Shown here: one piece after another, positions 9,019-17,699 of the stretch
Position numbering within the stretch: the first letter of the stretch is position 1
Layout: each line of letters starts with the position of its first letter
Source of the DNA: Palsa-504 sp963753195
GTDB lineage: Bacteria > Actinomycetota > Actinomycetes > Streptosporangiales > Streptosporangiaceae
NCBI GenBank assembly: GCA_963753195.1
Contig: CAVWBH010000001.1
Coordinates: 1,612,001 to 1,676,000 of the forward strand
Direction of reading: 5' to 3'
DNA length: 64,000 nucleotides
Notes under the pieces: generated by a model
Databases searched by the model: none
What the model saw: only the letters and a program-made list of their open reading frames with translations
What the model was told of the DNA's origin: nothing
Program-made: the position numbers and the translations under genes

Positions 9019-11520
9019 ATGACACTTACCGAGCTGCTGCCCGCCACCCCCGAGCCAGACGCGCTGTTCGACGCGTTCGCCGGGTGGTCGAAGCAGCGCG
9101 GGCTCGCGCTGTACCCGCATCAGGAAGAAGCGCTCATCGAGATCGTGTCGGGCGCGAACGTCATCTTGTCCACTCCCACCGGGTCGGGCAAGAGCCTGGT
9201 CGCCGCGGGGGCCCACTTCGCCGCGCTCGCGGACGGCCGGCGGACGTTCTACACCGCCCCGATCAAGGCGCTGGTGTCGGAGAAGTTCTTCGACCTGTGC
9301 GCGGCGTTCGGGCCGGCCGAAGTAGGCATGATGACCGGGGACGCCAGCGTCAACGCGGAGGCGCCGATCATCTGCTGCACGGCCGAGGTGCTGGCCAGCA
9401 TTGCGCTGCGGGACGGCGCCGAGGCCGACGCGGGCCTGGTGGTGATGGACGAATTCCACTACTACGCCGATCCCGACCGCGGCTGGGCCTGGCAGGTCCC
9501 GCTGATCGAGCTGCCGCACGCGCAGTTCCTGCTGATGTCCGCCACGCTGGGCGACGTCTCGCGGTTCACCGACGACCTGACCCGGCGCACCGGGCGGCCA
9601 ACCGCGGTCATCGCCTCAACCGAGCGCCCGGTGCCGCTGGTGTTCTCCTACAGCATCGAACCGCTGCACGAGACCCTGGGCGAGCTGCTGGCCACCAACC
9701 AGGCACCCATCTACGTCGTGCACTTCACCCAGGCGGCGGCCATCGAGCAGGCGCAGGCGCTGATGAGCGTGAACGTGTGCACCCGGGCCGAGAAGGACGC
9801 CATCGCCGACCTGATCGGCAACTTCCGGTTCACGGCCGGCTTCGGCAAGACCCTGTCCCGGCTGGTTCGCCACGGCATCGGCGTGCACCACGCCGGGATG
9901 CTGCCCCGGTACCGGCGGCTGGTGGAGACCCTCACCCAGGCCGGGCTGCTCAAGGTCATCTGCGGCACGGACACCCTGGGGGTGGGGATCAACGTGCCGA
10001 TCCGCACCGTGCTGTTCACCGCGCTGTCCAAGTACGACGGGAGCAAGACCCGGCTGCTGCAGGCCCGCGAGTTCCACCAGATCGCCGGGCGCGCCGGCCG
10101 GGCCGGGTTCGACACCGCCGGGCGGGTGGTGGTGCAGGCCCCCGAGCACGTGGTGGAGAACGAGAAGGCCCTAGCCAAGGCGGGCGACGACCCGAAGGCC
10201 CGGCGCAAGGTGGTCCGCAAGAAGCCGCCGACTGGTTTCGTGGCCTGGGGTAAGCCGACGTTCGAGCGGCTGGTGGCGGCCGACCCCGAGCCGCTGACGT
10301 CGAGCTTCACCGTCACGCACGCGATGGTGCTGAACGTCATCGCCCGCCCGGGCGACGCGTTCGCCGCCATGCGCCATCTGCTGACCGACAACCACGAGGA
10401 CCGGGCCGCGCAGCGGCGGCACATCCATCAGGCCATCGCCATCTACCGGGCGCTGCTGGCCGGCGGGGTGGTCGAGCGGTTGCCCGAGCCGGATGCCGAG
10501 GGGCGCCTGGTGCGGCTCACCGTGGACCTGCAGTACGACTTCGCGCTGAACCAGCCGCTGTCGCCGTTCGCGCTGGCCGCCATCGAGCTGCTGGACGAGG
10601 CCTCGCCGTCGTATGCCCTGGACGCGGTGTCGGTGATCGAGTCGACCCTGAGCGACCCCCGGCAGGTCCTGTCGGCCCAGCAGTTCCGGGCCCGCGGCGA
10701 GGCGGTGGCCCAGATGAAGGCGGACGGCGTCGAGTACGAGGAGCGGATGGAACTACTGGACGACGTGACCTACCCCAAGCCGCTGGACGACGTGCTCGAG
10801 GCCGCGTACGACATCTACCGGCGCGGCCATCCCTGGGTGCTGGACTATTCGCTCTCGCCGAAGTCGGTGGTCAGGGACATGTACGAGCGGGCGCTGACCT
10901 TCCCGGAATACGTGGCGTACTACGGCCTGGCCCGCTCCGAGGGGCTGGTGCTCCGGTACCTGGCCGAGGCGTACAAGGCGCTGCGCCAGACGGTGCCCGA
11001 CGAGGCGAAGACCGAGGAGCTGGCCGATCTCATCGAGTGGCTCGGTGAGATCGTGCGCCAGGTCGACTCCAGCTTGCTGGATGAGTGGGAGCGGCTGCGC
11101 AACCCGTCGGACCCGGACACGGCCGGGGTGGATGATGCCCGGCCGGCCTCGGTGACCGCGAACACCAGAGCGTTCCGGGTACTGGTGCGTAACGCGATCT
11201 TCCACCGGGTCAACCTGGCCGCGCTCGGCCATTACGACGAGCTCGGAGCGCTGGACGCCGACAGCGGCTGGGATGCCGACGCCTGGGCGGATGCGCTGGA
11301 CGGGTACTTCGAGGTGCACCAGGACATCGGCACCGGGCCCGACGCACGCGGGCCGGCGCTGCTGATCATCGACCAGCAGCCGGGCAGCTGGGTTCTCCGG
11401 CAGATCTTCGACGACCCGGCGGGCGACCACGACTGGGGCATCAGCGCGGTGGTCGACCTGGCCGCCTCAGACGAGGCGGGCGCGGCCGTGCTGCGCGTCA
11501 CCGACGTCGGCCAGCTCTAG
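9019..11520 (+). CDS. DEAD/DEAH-box helicase with DUF3516 C-terminus
   Basis: An 833-residue superfamily II helicase. Walker A TPTGSGKS is at about 52-59, motif Ia YTAPIKALVSEKF at 78-90, and the DExH box is DEFH (144-147), with motif III MSATL and motif VI HQIAGRAGRAGFD further on. The C-terminal half corresponds to DUF3516, found in actinobacterial Ski2/Brr2-like helicases of unproven role (RNA or DNA unwinding). ATG start; the divergent neighbour is the SDR gene, about 80 bp away. The gene end (cgtcggccagctctag, stop included) is repeated once directly after the stop with one mismatch. Confidence 0.93.
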   Translation: MTLTELLPATPEPDALFDAFAGWSKQRGLALYPHQEEALIEIVSGANVILSTPTGSGKSLVAAGAHFAALADGRRTFYTAPIKALVSEKFFDLCAAFGPAEVGMMTGDASVNAEAPIICCTAEVLASIALRDGAEADAGLVVMDEFHYYADPDRGWAWQVPLIELPHAQFLLMSATLGDVSRFTDDLTRRTGRPTAVIASTERPVPLVFSYSIEPLHETLGELLATNQAPIYVVHFTQAAAIEQAQALMSVNVCTRAEKDAIADLIGNFRFTAGFGKTLSRLVRHGIGVHHAGMLPRYRRLVETLTQAGLLKVICGTDTLGVGINVPIRTVLFTALSKYDGSKTRLLQAREFHQIAGRAGRAGFDTAGRVVVQAPEHVVENEKALAKAGDDPKARRKVVRKKPPTGFVAWGKPTFERLVAADPEPLTSSFTVTHAMVLNVIARPGDAFAAMRHLLTDNHEDRAAQRRHIHQAIAIYRALLAGGVVERLPEPDAEGRLVRLTVDLQYDFALNQPLSPFALAAIELLDEASPSYALDAVSVIESTLSDPRQVLSAQQFRARGEAVAQMKADGVEYEERMELLDDVTYPKPLDDVLEAAYDIYRRGHPWVLDYSLSPKSVVRDMYERALTFPEYVAYYGLARSEGLVLRYLAEAYKALRQTVPDEAKTEELADLIEWLGEIVRQVDSSLLDEWERLRNPSDPDTAGVDDARPASVTANTRAFRVLVRNAIFHRVNLAALGHYDELGALDADSGWDADAWADALDGYFEVHQDIGTGPDARGPALLIIDQQPGSWVLRQIFDDPAGDHDWGISAVVDLAASDEAGAAVLRVTDVGQL

Positions 11521-11536
11521 CGTCGGCCGGCTCTAG
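11505..11536 (+). repeat. Tandem duplication of the helicase 3' end
   Basis: Units 11505-11520 and 11521-11536 are 16 bp each, differ at one base, and both contain TAG. The first holds the true stop codon. Confidence 0.9.
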
Positions 11537-11552
11537 GCCCGGCTGGGCCTCG

Positions 11553-12404
11553 TCATGGCACGGGCGCCGGCACGAAGCTGGCGATGGCGCCGGCCACGGC
11601 GGCGGGATTGTCGACCGGCACCCACGTCTTGGCTCCGGGAACGGGGACCAGCGTCGCGGCCGGGAAATCAGCGGCGAGCCGCGTGGCGTGGGCCATCGGG
11701 AAGAATCCGTCTGACTCACCCCAGATCAGCAGGACCGGCCGGTCGAACTGGCCGATCGCCCCGGCGGCGTCGGTGAGGACCTGCGGGCGGAACCCGGCCA
11801 TGGCCGCGACCATGTCGTCGGCCACCCGGCGGTCCCGCCGGATCGGCCCGAAGAACGATGCCTCGCGTTCCGGGTCCAGCCCGCTCGCGGTGACGGACGA
11901 GATGCCCCGGCGCCGTCCGGCCGAGGTCCGAAGCTGCAGCCGGAGCAGGGTCCGGGCGAGACGGGGGTAGGCGCGGCACAGGGCCGAGCCCTTCTTGAGC
12001 TTGTCCGGCGGGAACTGGTCGTAGTTGTCGCAGTTGGTCAGGACCAGTCGCCCCATCCGCTGCAGCGCTGGGTGACCGCTGGCCAGCGACAGCAGGGCCA
12101 GGCCGCCGGCCGTGTCGTTGGCGACCACCGTGGCGTCGTCCAGCTCGAGCAGGTCAAGGCAGTCCGGCAGCAGCCGGGCCAGGGAGGCGGCCGACCGGTC
12201 CGCGCCAGGCGACAACGGCCAGCGATGCGCGCCCAGCGGGAGGTCGATCGTGATGCAGCGGTACCGGTCCTCGATCGCGGCCACGACGTCGCGCCACAGC
12301 TCACCGTTGGCGAGCGCGCCGGCGAAGAACACCAGCGCTGGCCCGCGGCCAGACGAGCGCCAGGCGAGCGGCCCGAGCCGGGTTTCCAGTCGTTCAGATT
12401 CCAT
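11553..12404 (-). CDS. Alpha/beta-fold hydrolase
   Basis: A 283-residue alpha/beta hydrolase. The fold is seen in ALVFFAGALANGELWRDVVAAIEDRYRCITIDLPLGAH. At the nucleophile elbow, VVANDTAGGLAL carries Asp (N-D-T-A-G-G) where esterases have Ser, which fits the haloalkane-dehalogenase/epoxide-hydrolase branch. VLLIWGESDGFFP supplies the later acidic residue, but the usual C-terminal His is less obvious (VPGAKTWVPVDNPA has none). The ATG at 12404 is followed by MESERLETRLGP; upstream in-frame extension has no family character. The TetR gene lies upstream on the same strand, with a 25-bp duplicated segment between. Confidence 0.8.
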   Translation of the reverse strand: MESERLETRLGPLAWRSSGRGPALVFFAGALANGELWRDVVAAIEDRYRCITIDLPLGAHRWPLSPGADRSAASLARLLPDCLDLLELDDATVVANDTAGGLALLSLASGHPALQRMGRLVLTNCDNYDQFPPDKLKKGSALCRAYPRLARTLLRLQLRTSAGRRRGISSVTASGLDPEREASFFGPIRRDRRVADDMVAAMAGFRPQVLTDAAGAIGQFDRPVLLIWGESDGFFPMAHATRLAADFPAATLVPVPGAKTWVPVDNPAAVAGAIASFVPAPVP

Positions 12405-12430
12405 AGGTATATAACATACTTCCGGTATGC
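12405..12430 (-). promoter_or_regulatory. Probable promoter/operator of the hydrolase gene
   Basis: The minus strand reads gtatgttatatacct just before the ATG, an A+T-rich patch in a GC-rich region. A 5-bp inverted repeat, catac at 12415-12419 and gtatg at 12425-12429, overlaps it. A likely site for the adjacent TetR protein; not proven. Confidence 0.4.
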
Positions 12431-12500
12431 AGAAGGGGCAAGGCATTTCTGACGGGGCCAGCACTTCGACATGGGCCTGACGGCGGAGCACTTGCGGGGG

Positions 12501-12575
12501 CGCTGCTCGGCGGGAGCCAGGCCGCAGGGCGTCTGGGGCGAGGACGCTAACGCTGCTCGGCGGGAGCCAGGCCGC
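12501..12575 (-). repeat. 25-bp duplication of the TetR gene 3' end
   Basis: The 25 bases at 12501-12525 are identical to those at 12551-12575, offset exactly 50 bp. The second copy is the last coding stretch of the TetR gene (encoding GLAPAEQ); the first lies beyond its stop codon. Confidence 0.9.
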
Positions 12576-13188
12576 GGAGCATTCGGTCGAGGGCCAGCCC
12601 GAGGGCCGTCCTGGTCGCATCGGGGTCGCTGGCGTGCGCGATGAGCAGGCCGCCGACCCAGGCCAGGCCGCCCAGGAGCTGGGTGAGGACGTCGGGGTCG
12701 AGGTCGGCCAGCTGGCCGTTGGCGATCGAAGCGGCGATGAACGCCCGCACGCCCGCCTGGCTCTGCTGCTGGTCGGCAACCTCGTCCGGCTCGAAGCCGA
12801 GCAGGGCGGGCCCGTCGATCAGGGTGATCCGGCGGATTTCCTCGTCGAGGGCGGCGTCCAGGTAGGCGTTCACCTTGGCCATGATCTGCTCGACCGGCGG
12901 CGCCTGCGGGTCTCCGGCCGCGAGCGTGCGGGCCTGCGCTTCGGCCTCCACCTCCGCGTAGACCGCGCGGAACAAGGCCTCCTTGGAGGCGAAGTGGTGG
13001 TACACCGCGCCCTTGGTGACCCGCGCCGCGTCCGCGATCTCTTCGACGGACGCCTGGGCGTAGCCCTTACGGCCGAACGAGGAGCGGGCGGCGGCGAGCA
13101 CGGCACGGCGGGTGGCCTCGGCGTGCTCCGACCGGAGCGTGGCCGACGGCGGGCCGCCGTTGGCCTTTGTCGCTGGTCGCCGGGGCAT
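12547..13188 (-). CDS. TetR/AcrR family transcriptional regulator
   Basis: A 213-residue TetR repressor. The DNA-binding domain covers about residues 20-70: EATRRAVLAAARSSFGRKGYAQASVEEIADAARVTKGAVYHHFASKEALF, with the recognition helix at VTKGAVYHHF. The C-terminal all-alpha ligand domain is unassigned (FIAASIANGQLADLDPDVLTQLLGG). It sits between the FMN reductase/SsuD pair and the hydrolase, all on the minus strand, so either could be its target; palindromes at 12415-12429 and 15061-15080 are candidate operators. Confidence 0.92.
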   Translation of the reverse strand: MPRRPATKANGGPPSATLRSEHAEATRRAVLAAARSSFGRKGYAQASVEEIADAARVTKGAVYHHFASKEALFRAVYAEVEAEAQARTLAAGDPQAPPVEQIMAKVNAYLDAALDEEIRRITLIDGPALLGFEPDEVADQQQSQAGVRAFIAASIANGQLADLDPDVLTQLLGGLAWVGGLLIAHASDPDATRTALGLALDRMLRGLAPAEQR

Positions 13189-13227
13189 GCGGTCAGTATG
13201 GCACCGCCGGCCGGCGGTCAGACACGG

Positions 13228-13267
13228 CCCGCTTCAGACACCGCCCGCTTCAGACACCGCCCGCTTC
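13228..13267 (-). repeat. 16-bp tandem repeat at the FMN reductase stop codon
   Basis: cccgcttcagacaccg occurs at 13228-13243 and 13244-13259, with a third partial copy from 13260. The reductase TGA is inside the second copy (13250-13252). Confidence 0.88.
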
Positions 13268-13780
13268 GTGAACGGCCAGGGCGCCGCGGATGAGCGGGAT
13301 CGCGGTGGCGGCCCACCGGGCCACCGCGGCGTCCAGCTCGGGAAGCTCGGGCTCGGTGACATACAGGCCGCGGGCCGGAACGGTGGCACCGAGCTCGACC
13401 AGGACCGGCCGCAGGTGAACCTCGACGGCCAGGGCATGGCCGGCCCAGCCGCCGGTCATGACCGGCACCGCGATCGTCCCGGCCAGGCCGTTGTTGCCGT
13501 ACCGGTCGAGGAACGCCTTGAGCAGGCCGGTATAGGAGGCCTTGTAGGTGGGCGAGGCGAAGACGGCGATGTCGGCCTCCGCGACCTCCGCGGTCAGCCG
13601 GGACAGCTCGGCCGCCGACGGGTCGAACAGGCTCGCCGCGTGCTCGCTGAGGTCGACGACCAGGTGAGACTGGGACCCGGCGGCCGACAGCGCGGCGGAC
13701 AGGGTGCCGGCCACGGCGAGGGCAACGCCGTGGGTCCGGGACGCGGGCTTCGGGTTCCCGGTGACAACAGCAATCCGCAT
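13250..13780 (-). CDS. NADPH-dependent FMN reductase (SsuE/MsuE-like)
   Basis: A 176-residue flavodoxin-fold reductase. The FMN-phosphate loop is at the N-terminus (VVTGNPKPASRTHG) and the isoalloxazine-contact segment reads FASPTYKASYTGLLKAFLDRYG. It reduces FMN with NAD(P)H and passes FMNH2 to a partner oxygenase. The SsuD-like monooxygenase ends 61 bp upstream on the same strand, giving a standard two-component system. Start ATG has ggagg at good spacing. The last codons fall within a 16-bp tandem repeat. Confidence 0.9.
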   Translation of the reverse strand: MRIAVVTGNPKPASRTHGVALAVAGTLSAALSAAGSQSHLVVDLSEHAASLFDPSAAELSRLTAEVAEADIAVFASPTYKASYTGLLKAFLDRYGNNGLAGTIAVPVMTGGWAGHALAVEVHLRPVLVELGATVPARGLYVTEPELPELDAAVARWAATAIPLIRGALAVHEAGGV

Positions 13781-13841
13781 GACGTCTACCTCCGGGCTGA
13801 CTGAGATGGCGCTGGGCTGGCAGCACGGACCGTTCGGGCCA

Positions 13842-15020
13842 TCACGATACGGCGGCTGGCTGGGCGGGACCTGAGGCGGGCGCGGACGGGGTCGCGGTGA
13901 TGGCGTCGTCCGTGCGGCCGGGCGCGGGATGCTGCCAGCGGCCGCGCTGGCGCAGGATGGGCAGCACGCCCTCGCCGAACCAGTACGCCTCCTCCAGGTG
14001 CGGGTAGCCGGACAGGATGAACTCGGAGATGCCGAGCGCGGCGTACTCCTCGATCCGGTCGGCGACCTCGGTGTGGCTGCCGACCAGGGCGGTGCCCGCT
14101 CCCCCGCGCACCAGGCCGACGCCGGCCCACAGGTTGGGCGAGATCTCCAGGTTGGCCAGCGAGCCGCCGTGCAGCTCGCGCATCCGGCGCTGCCCTTCGG
14201 ATTCGCTGCGGGCCAGGCCCTGCTGGGCGCGGGCGATCATCGCCTCGTCGAGGCCATCGATGAGCCGGTTGGCCTGCAGCCAGGCCTCGTGTGAGGTGTC
14301 CCTGGTGATCACGTGCAGCCGGATGCCGTAGCGGAGGGTGCGGCCGGCTTGCCGGGCCAGCCCGTCCATCCAGCGCAGCTTGGCGTCCACCGCGGCGGGC
14401 GGCTCGCCCCAGGTCAGGTAGACGTCGCTGTACCGGGCCGCGACCGGACCCGCCTCGGGCGACGAGCCGCCGAAATACAGCGGGGGCACCGGGTCGGGCC
14501 GGCGGGCCAGCCGGGCGCCCTCCAGACGCAGGAACTCACCGTCATGGCTGACGGTCTCGCCGCGCCAGAGGCGCTGGACGATGTCGAGGAACTCCGCGCA
14601 GCGCCGGTAGCGCTGCGGCTTGTCCAGGAAGTCGCCGTAGGCCCGCTGCTCGGCGGACTCGCCGCCGGTCACCACGTTGAGCAGCACGCGGCCGCGTGAA
14701 TACCGCTGGAAGGTGGCGGCCATCTGCGCGGCCAGCAGGGGCGAGGTGAGGCCGGGACGGAAGGCGACCAGGAACTTCAGCCGCTCGGTGACCTCGGCCA
14801 GCATGCTGGTGGCCAGCCAGGAGTCCTCGCACCAGGCACCGGTCGGGGTGAGGGCCGCCTCGAAGCCGAGCTGCTCGGCGCTGCGGGCGATCTGGCCCAG
14901 GTAGCTGAGCGAGGCGGGCCGGATGGCGCCGGCCGAGCCGGTGGCCGCGCCGTGTCCGCCGCCGACGATGTCGCGCCCGTCGCCGTTGGTGGGCAGGAAC
15001 CAGTGGAAGTGCAGTGACAT
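13842..15020 (-). CDS. SsuD-like FMNH2-dependent alkanesulfonate monooxygenase
   Basis: A 392-residue luciferase-like enzyme closely following SsuD: HFHWFLPTNGDGRDIVGG at the N-terminus, ALTPTGAWCEDSWL, FLVAFRPGLTSPLLAAQMAATFQRYSRGR and NVVTGGESAEQRAYGDFLDKPQRYRR. SsuD splits alkanesulfonates into aldehyde and sulfite, letting the cell use organosulfur. No Ssu ABC transporter is seen here, so the substrate may be a different sulfonate or sulfone. The reductase partner follows. A perfect 8-4-8 palindrome lies about 41-60 bp upstream of the ATG and overlaps a plausible -35 element (ttgtac), so regulation by a repressor is likely. Confidence 0.88.
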   Translation of the reverse strand: MSLHFHWFLPTNGDGRDIVGGGHGAATGSAGAIRPASLSYLGQIARSAEQLGFEAALTPTGAWCEDSWLATSMLAEVTERLKFLVAFRPGLTSPLLAAQMAATFQRYSRGRVLLNVVTGGESAEQRAYGDFLDKPQRYRRCAEFLDIVQRLWRGETVSHDGEFLRLEGARLARRPDPVPPLYFGGSSPEAGPVAARYSDVYLTWGEPPAAVDAKLRWMDGLARQAGRTLRYGIRLHVITRDTSHEAWLQANRLIDGLDEAMIARAQQGLARSESEGQRRMRELHGGSLANLEISPNLWAGVGLVRGGAGTALVGSHTEVADRIEEYAALGISEFILSGYPHLEEAYWFGEGVLPILRQRGRWQHPAPGRTDDAITATPSAPASGPAQPAAVS

Positions 15021-15060
15021 CCCCTCTCCCGCTCCGCATACTCCATAATTCCGGCTGACT

Positions 15061-15080
15061 TACTGTACAAAAGTACAGTA
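15061..15080 (-). promoter_or_regulatory. Palindromic operator upstream of the SsuD-like gene
   Basis: tactgtac, aaaa, gtacagta: two perfect 8-bp arms around 4 bp. On the minus strand the right part supplies ttgtac as a possible -35, with tatgga 17 bp further as -10, about 30 bp before the ATG. Arms and symmetry are seen; the operator role is inferred. Confidence 0.65.
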
Positions 15081-15139
15081 CGCCGTTGGGAGGGCGAGCC
15101 AGCGGTGTTCGTTGGGTCGGCCCGGCGGTGTTCCTTGGC

Positions 15140-15445
15140 CTAGGCCGGCCCGGCGACGTCGTAGTGACGGACGGTCAGGTCGCGGTCGATCAGGTACCGG
15201 TCGTCTTCCGGGTAGAAGACGGCCTGCTCGATGTCCTGCCCGGCGAAGGCCTCGATCGCGGACCGGGACTCCCACAAGCTCACCGTGACGATCTCGGCGC
15301 GGTCGCCGTCCACCCGCCACAGCGCCCAGGCGCCCCGGTTGCCGGGGGTGCGCTGATAGCCCGCGATGCCGGTCTGCTGCACGTAGGCGGCGTAGGCCGG
15401 GGCGTCCTCGGCCCGGACCGCACCGCGCCAGATTCTCGCGATCAT
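15140..15445 (-). CDS. Antibiotic biosynthesis monooxygenase (ABM) domain protein
   Basis: A 101-residue single ferredoxin-like alpha/beta barrel domain. MIARIWRGAVRAEDAPAYAAYVQQ and the later GAWALWRVDGDRAEIVTVSLWESRSAIEAFAGQD give the ABM/dimeric barrel pattern. Such small proteins may be cofactor-free oxygenases or stress-related proteins; no substrate can be assigned. It lies upstream of the SsuD-like gene on the same strand, but the palindrome between them suggests separate control. Its 3' flank shows a diverged 23-bp direct repeat (gcggtgttc blocks at 15102 and 15125). Confidence 0.78.
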   Translation of the reverse strand: MIARIWRGAVRAEDAPAYAAYVQQTGIAGYQRTPGNRGAWALWRVDGDRAEIVTVSLWESRSAIEAFAGQDIEQAVFYPEDDRYLIDRDLTVRHYDVAGPA

Positions 15446-15503
15446 GTCCCGATACTCGCATGATGACCTTGCTGCGGTTCGGTGGCGTAGCCGGCATCGG
15501 ACA

Positions 15504-17114
15504 TCACGCCGGCTGATCTGGCGGCTCGGGGGTGGTGAGCGGTTCGAGCAGGGCGATGAGCGGCGGCTGGCCGAAGTAGCGGGCCCAGCCGAGAGGGGTC
15601 GAGCCGAACCGGTGGTCGCGGATGTCCGGGTCGGCGCCCAGGCGCAGCAGGGTCCGGGCCAGCTCGAGATGGCCGTCTTCGGCCGCCTGGTGCAGGGCGG
15701 TCTGCCAGGGCTGGTCGCTGGGCACGTCGGTACGGCCCATGGCGTTCACGTCGAAGCCCAGGCCGGCCAGGATCTCGACCGCCTCAGGCCGACCGCAGGC
15801 GGCGGCCCAGGTGATCAAGGCCGGCCGGGACGCGCGCACCTGGCCGGCCAGCCCGGGGTGATCACGCAGCAGCCGGTCCAGGCCGGCCCGGTCGGCGGCG
15901 AGCGCCGCGGCGACGAACGCGCCGGCCGGATCCAGGCCAGGCGGCGGGGCGCCGTGCGCGACCAGGTAGCCGACCAGGTCAGCATGGCCGGTGGTGGCGG
16001 CCATCGAGGTCACGGTGGCGCCGCCCTCGAACGGGGAGGTCAGATCGGTGCCGTGGCTGACGAGCAACCGGAGCCGTTCGGTCATACCGTGGGTGATGGC
16101 CCAGGCGAGCTCGCCGCGGATCATCTCTGCCGGGGAGTCGAGGGCGGTGCCGAGCCGCCGGTGCCACGGGCCGCCGTCGCCGGCGCCCAGGCCGAACTCG
16201 AACAGGAGCTCCAGGTGATCGTTACCGGGCTCGAACATCCGGTTGTAGAGCGCCTGGCCGTCGTTCGGATCGGCGCCGACTTGCAGGAGCAGGCGGGCGA
16301 GGGCGAGCGAGTGCGGGTGCCGGGGCTGGCGGACCGGGCCCAGTTCCCCCTCGCCGAACGCCCCGGTCAGCACCGTGAACGGGGTGGGCAGGCCGTGCCA
16401 GAGGTAGCCGGCGTTCGGATCAGCGCCGGCGTCCAGCAGGAGCCGTGCGGAAGTCAGGACGGCATCCTCACCGATCTGCGGGTCGTGCCGGGCGTAGGCC
16501 AGGTAGAACAGCGGCTGCCACCGGAACGGGCCGCCCTCGCGGCGGGCCTCGCCCGGATCGGCGGCCAGGATGCGCCGTAGCGCCGCGGTGTCGGCCGCCG
16601 CGGCGGCCGCGTGCACGCTGGCCGCGGTGAGCTCAGGATGCTCGGCGAGCAGCACGCGCGCCTGGGCCCACCGCTCCGGCTGGTCATCGGCGTAGCACAG
16701 GCTGGCCAGGCGGAGGAAGCGGTCGGCCAGGCTGGCGGCGTCCGGGCCTGAGTTGGCTGGGCCGGCGGCTGGTGTGGCGGCGTCCGGCGTGGCAGTGGCT
16801 GGGCCGGCGGCTGGTGTGGCGGTGAGTGGGCCGGCGGCTGGTGTGGCGGTGGGTGGGCCGGCGGCCAGGATGCGGTCGGGAAAGCGGCTGTAGCGCTCGA
16901 TGACCTCGACGTAGCGCTTGAGGCGGGCCCAGCTCGGGAAACCGTAGCGGCGCGCCACCGTCAGCTGCGCGGCGTGCAACGGCAGCGGGCCGGGCGCCGC
17001 GGCGGCCTCGGCCAGCGCGCCAGGCTCACCGGCGAGGACGGCTCGCCGCAGATCCTTGGCCTGGTTGCGCAGCTGCTCGAGACTGGGCTCGTCGGGCAGG
17101 GGAACGGTCGGCAT
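15504..17114 (-). CDS. Ankyrin-repeat domain protein
   Basis: A 536-residue soluble protein. The N-terminal 80 residues (PSLEQLRNQAKDLRRAVLAGEP, LTVARRYGFPSWARLKRYVE) are the helical region common to actinobacterial ankyrin proteins. A low-complexity linker at about residues 85-125 repeats ATPAAGP. From about 150 on are ankyrin-like repeats, clearest near the C-terminus: TALHQAAEDGHLELARTLLRLGADPDIRDHRFGSTPLGWARYFG. Such repeats bind partner proteins; none is known here. The ATG at 17114 is preceded by gaaaggag at ideal spacing, so the longer in-frame start 23 codons upstream is rejected. Confidence 0.88.
   Translation of the reverse strand: MPTVPLPDEPSLEQLRNQAKDLRRAVLAGEPGALAEAAAAPGPLPLHAAQLTVARRYGFPSWARLKRYVEVIERYSRFPDRILAAGPPTATPAAGPLTATPAAGPATATPDAATPAAGPANSGPDAASLADRFLRLASLCYADDQPERWAQARVLLAEHPELTAASVHAAAAAADTAALRRILAADPGEARREGGPFRWQPLFYLAYARHDPQIGEDAVLTSARLLLDAGADPNAGYLWHGLPTPFTVLTGAFGEGELGPVRQPRHPHSLALARLLLQVGADPNDGQALYNRMFEPGNDHLELLFEFGLGAGDGGPWHRRLGTALDSPAEMIRGELAWAITHGMTERLRLLVSHGTDLTSPFEGGATVTSMAATTGHADLVGYLVAHGAPPPGLDPAGAFVAAALAADRAGLDRLLRDHPGLAGQVRASRPALITWAAACGRPEAVEILAGLGFDVNAMGRTDVPSDQPWQTALHQAAEDGHLELARTLLRLGADPDIRDHRFGSTPLGWARYFGQPPLIALLEPLTTPEPPDQPA
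16750..16866 (-). repeat. In-frame repeats encoding the ATPAAGP linker
   Basis: Blocks containing ggccggcggctggtgtggcg recur about every 27-51 bp in this segment and encode repeated (L/A)TATPAAGP units in the ankyrin protein linker. Copy number could differ between strains. Confidence 0.75.
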
Positions 17115-17272
17115 CGCGACTCCTTTCGCATGCCTGCGGTCCGCGTCGCCAGGCCGAAAGGAGATAGGCGGCCATCTGCTCACTGCGATGTCAGGCGGGC
17201 TCTGCCCTTCCCGCGGACCCGGGGGCCCCCTGCGGGCCTGTGTTCAGCTTAACGCAGGGAGCCCCTCGGTTC

Positions 17273-17635
17273 TCAGTAGCTGGCCGGGGTAACGCGGGTG
17301 ACGACCAGGGTGACGATCTTGCCGTCGCGGACGGTGAAGTAGTTGGTCAGGATCAGCTCGCCCGGCAGGTTCGTCTTGTCGTAGTCGCCGTCGTAGCGGC
17401 CGCGGACGATGGTGTCGCCGTGATGGTCGAGGACCTCGGTCACCTTGACGGTCACCCGGTCGCCAACCAGCTCCTTGGCCACCCAGCGGGCGATGGCCTC
17501 GCCGCCCCAGAACTCCCGGTGCGCATCATTGACAAGGGCGTCGTCGGCGAAGGTGGCCACGATGGCGCCGGTGTCGAAGGCGTTAACGGCGGCGATGTGC
17601 TCGGCCAGCACGGGGGCGAGGACGGAGTCGGTCAT
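17273..17635 (-). CDS. NTF2-like / SnoaL-like domain protein
   Basis: A 120-residue cone-shaped NTF2-like protein: VLAEHIAAVNAFDTGAIVATFADDALVNDAHREFWGGEAIARW, then FTVRDGKIVTLVVTRVTP at the end, the usual final strands. Family members are small hydrolases, isomerases or ligand-binding proteins; none can be chosen. It is transcribed away from the MerR regulator gene, with 137 bp between the starts. The symmetric ggagggtcaa/ttgaccctcc elements in that gap suggest the MerR protein may control this gene as well. Confidence 0.85.
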   Translation of the reverse strand: MTDSVLAPVLAEHIAAVNAFDTGAIVATFADDALVNDAHREFWGGEAIARWVAKELVGDRVTVKVTEVLDHHGDTIVRGRYDGDYDKTNLPGELILTNYFTVRDGKIVTLVVTRVTPASY

Positions 17636-17699
17636 GGCAGTCCCTCTCTACTTGTGCTTGTTCTTTTCTTCTCTTCGGCTGATGACTCCACCCTCGGTG

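Noticed and set aside
4522..13267. Short direct repeats as a CRISPR array
   Set aside because: Units are adjacent or overlapping, without uniform unique spacers, and no cas genes are present.
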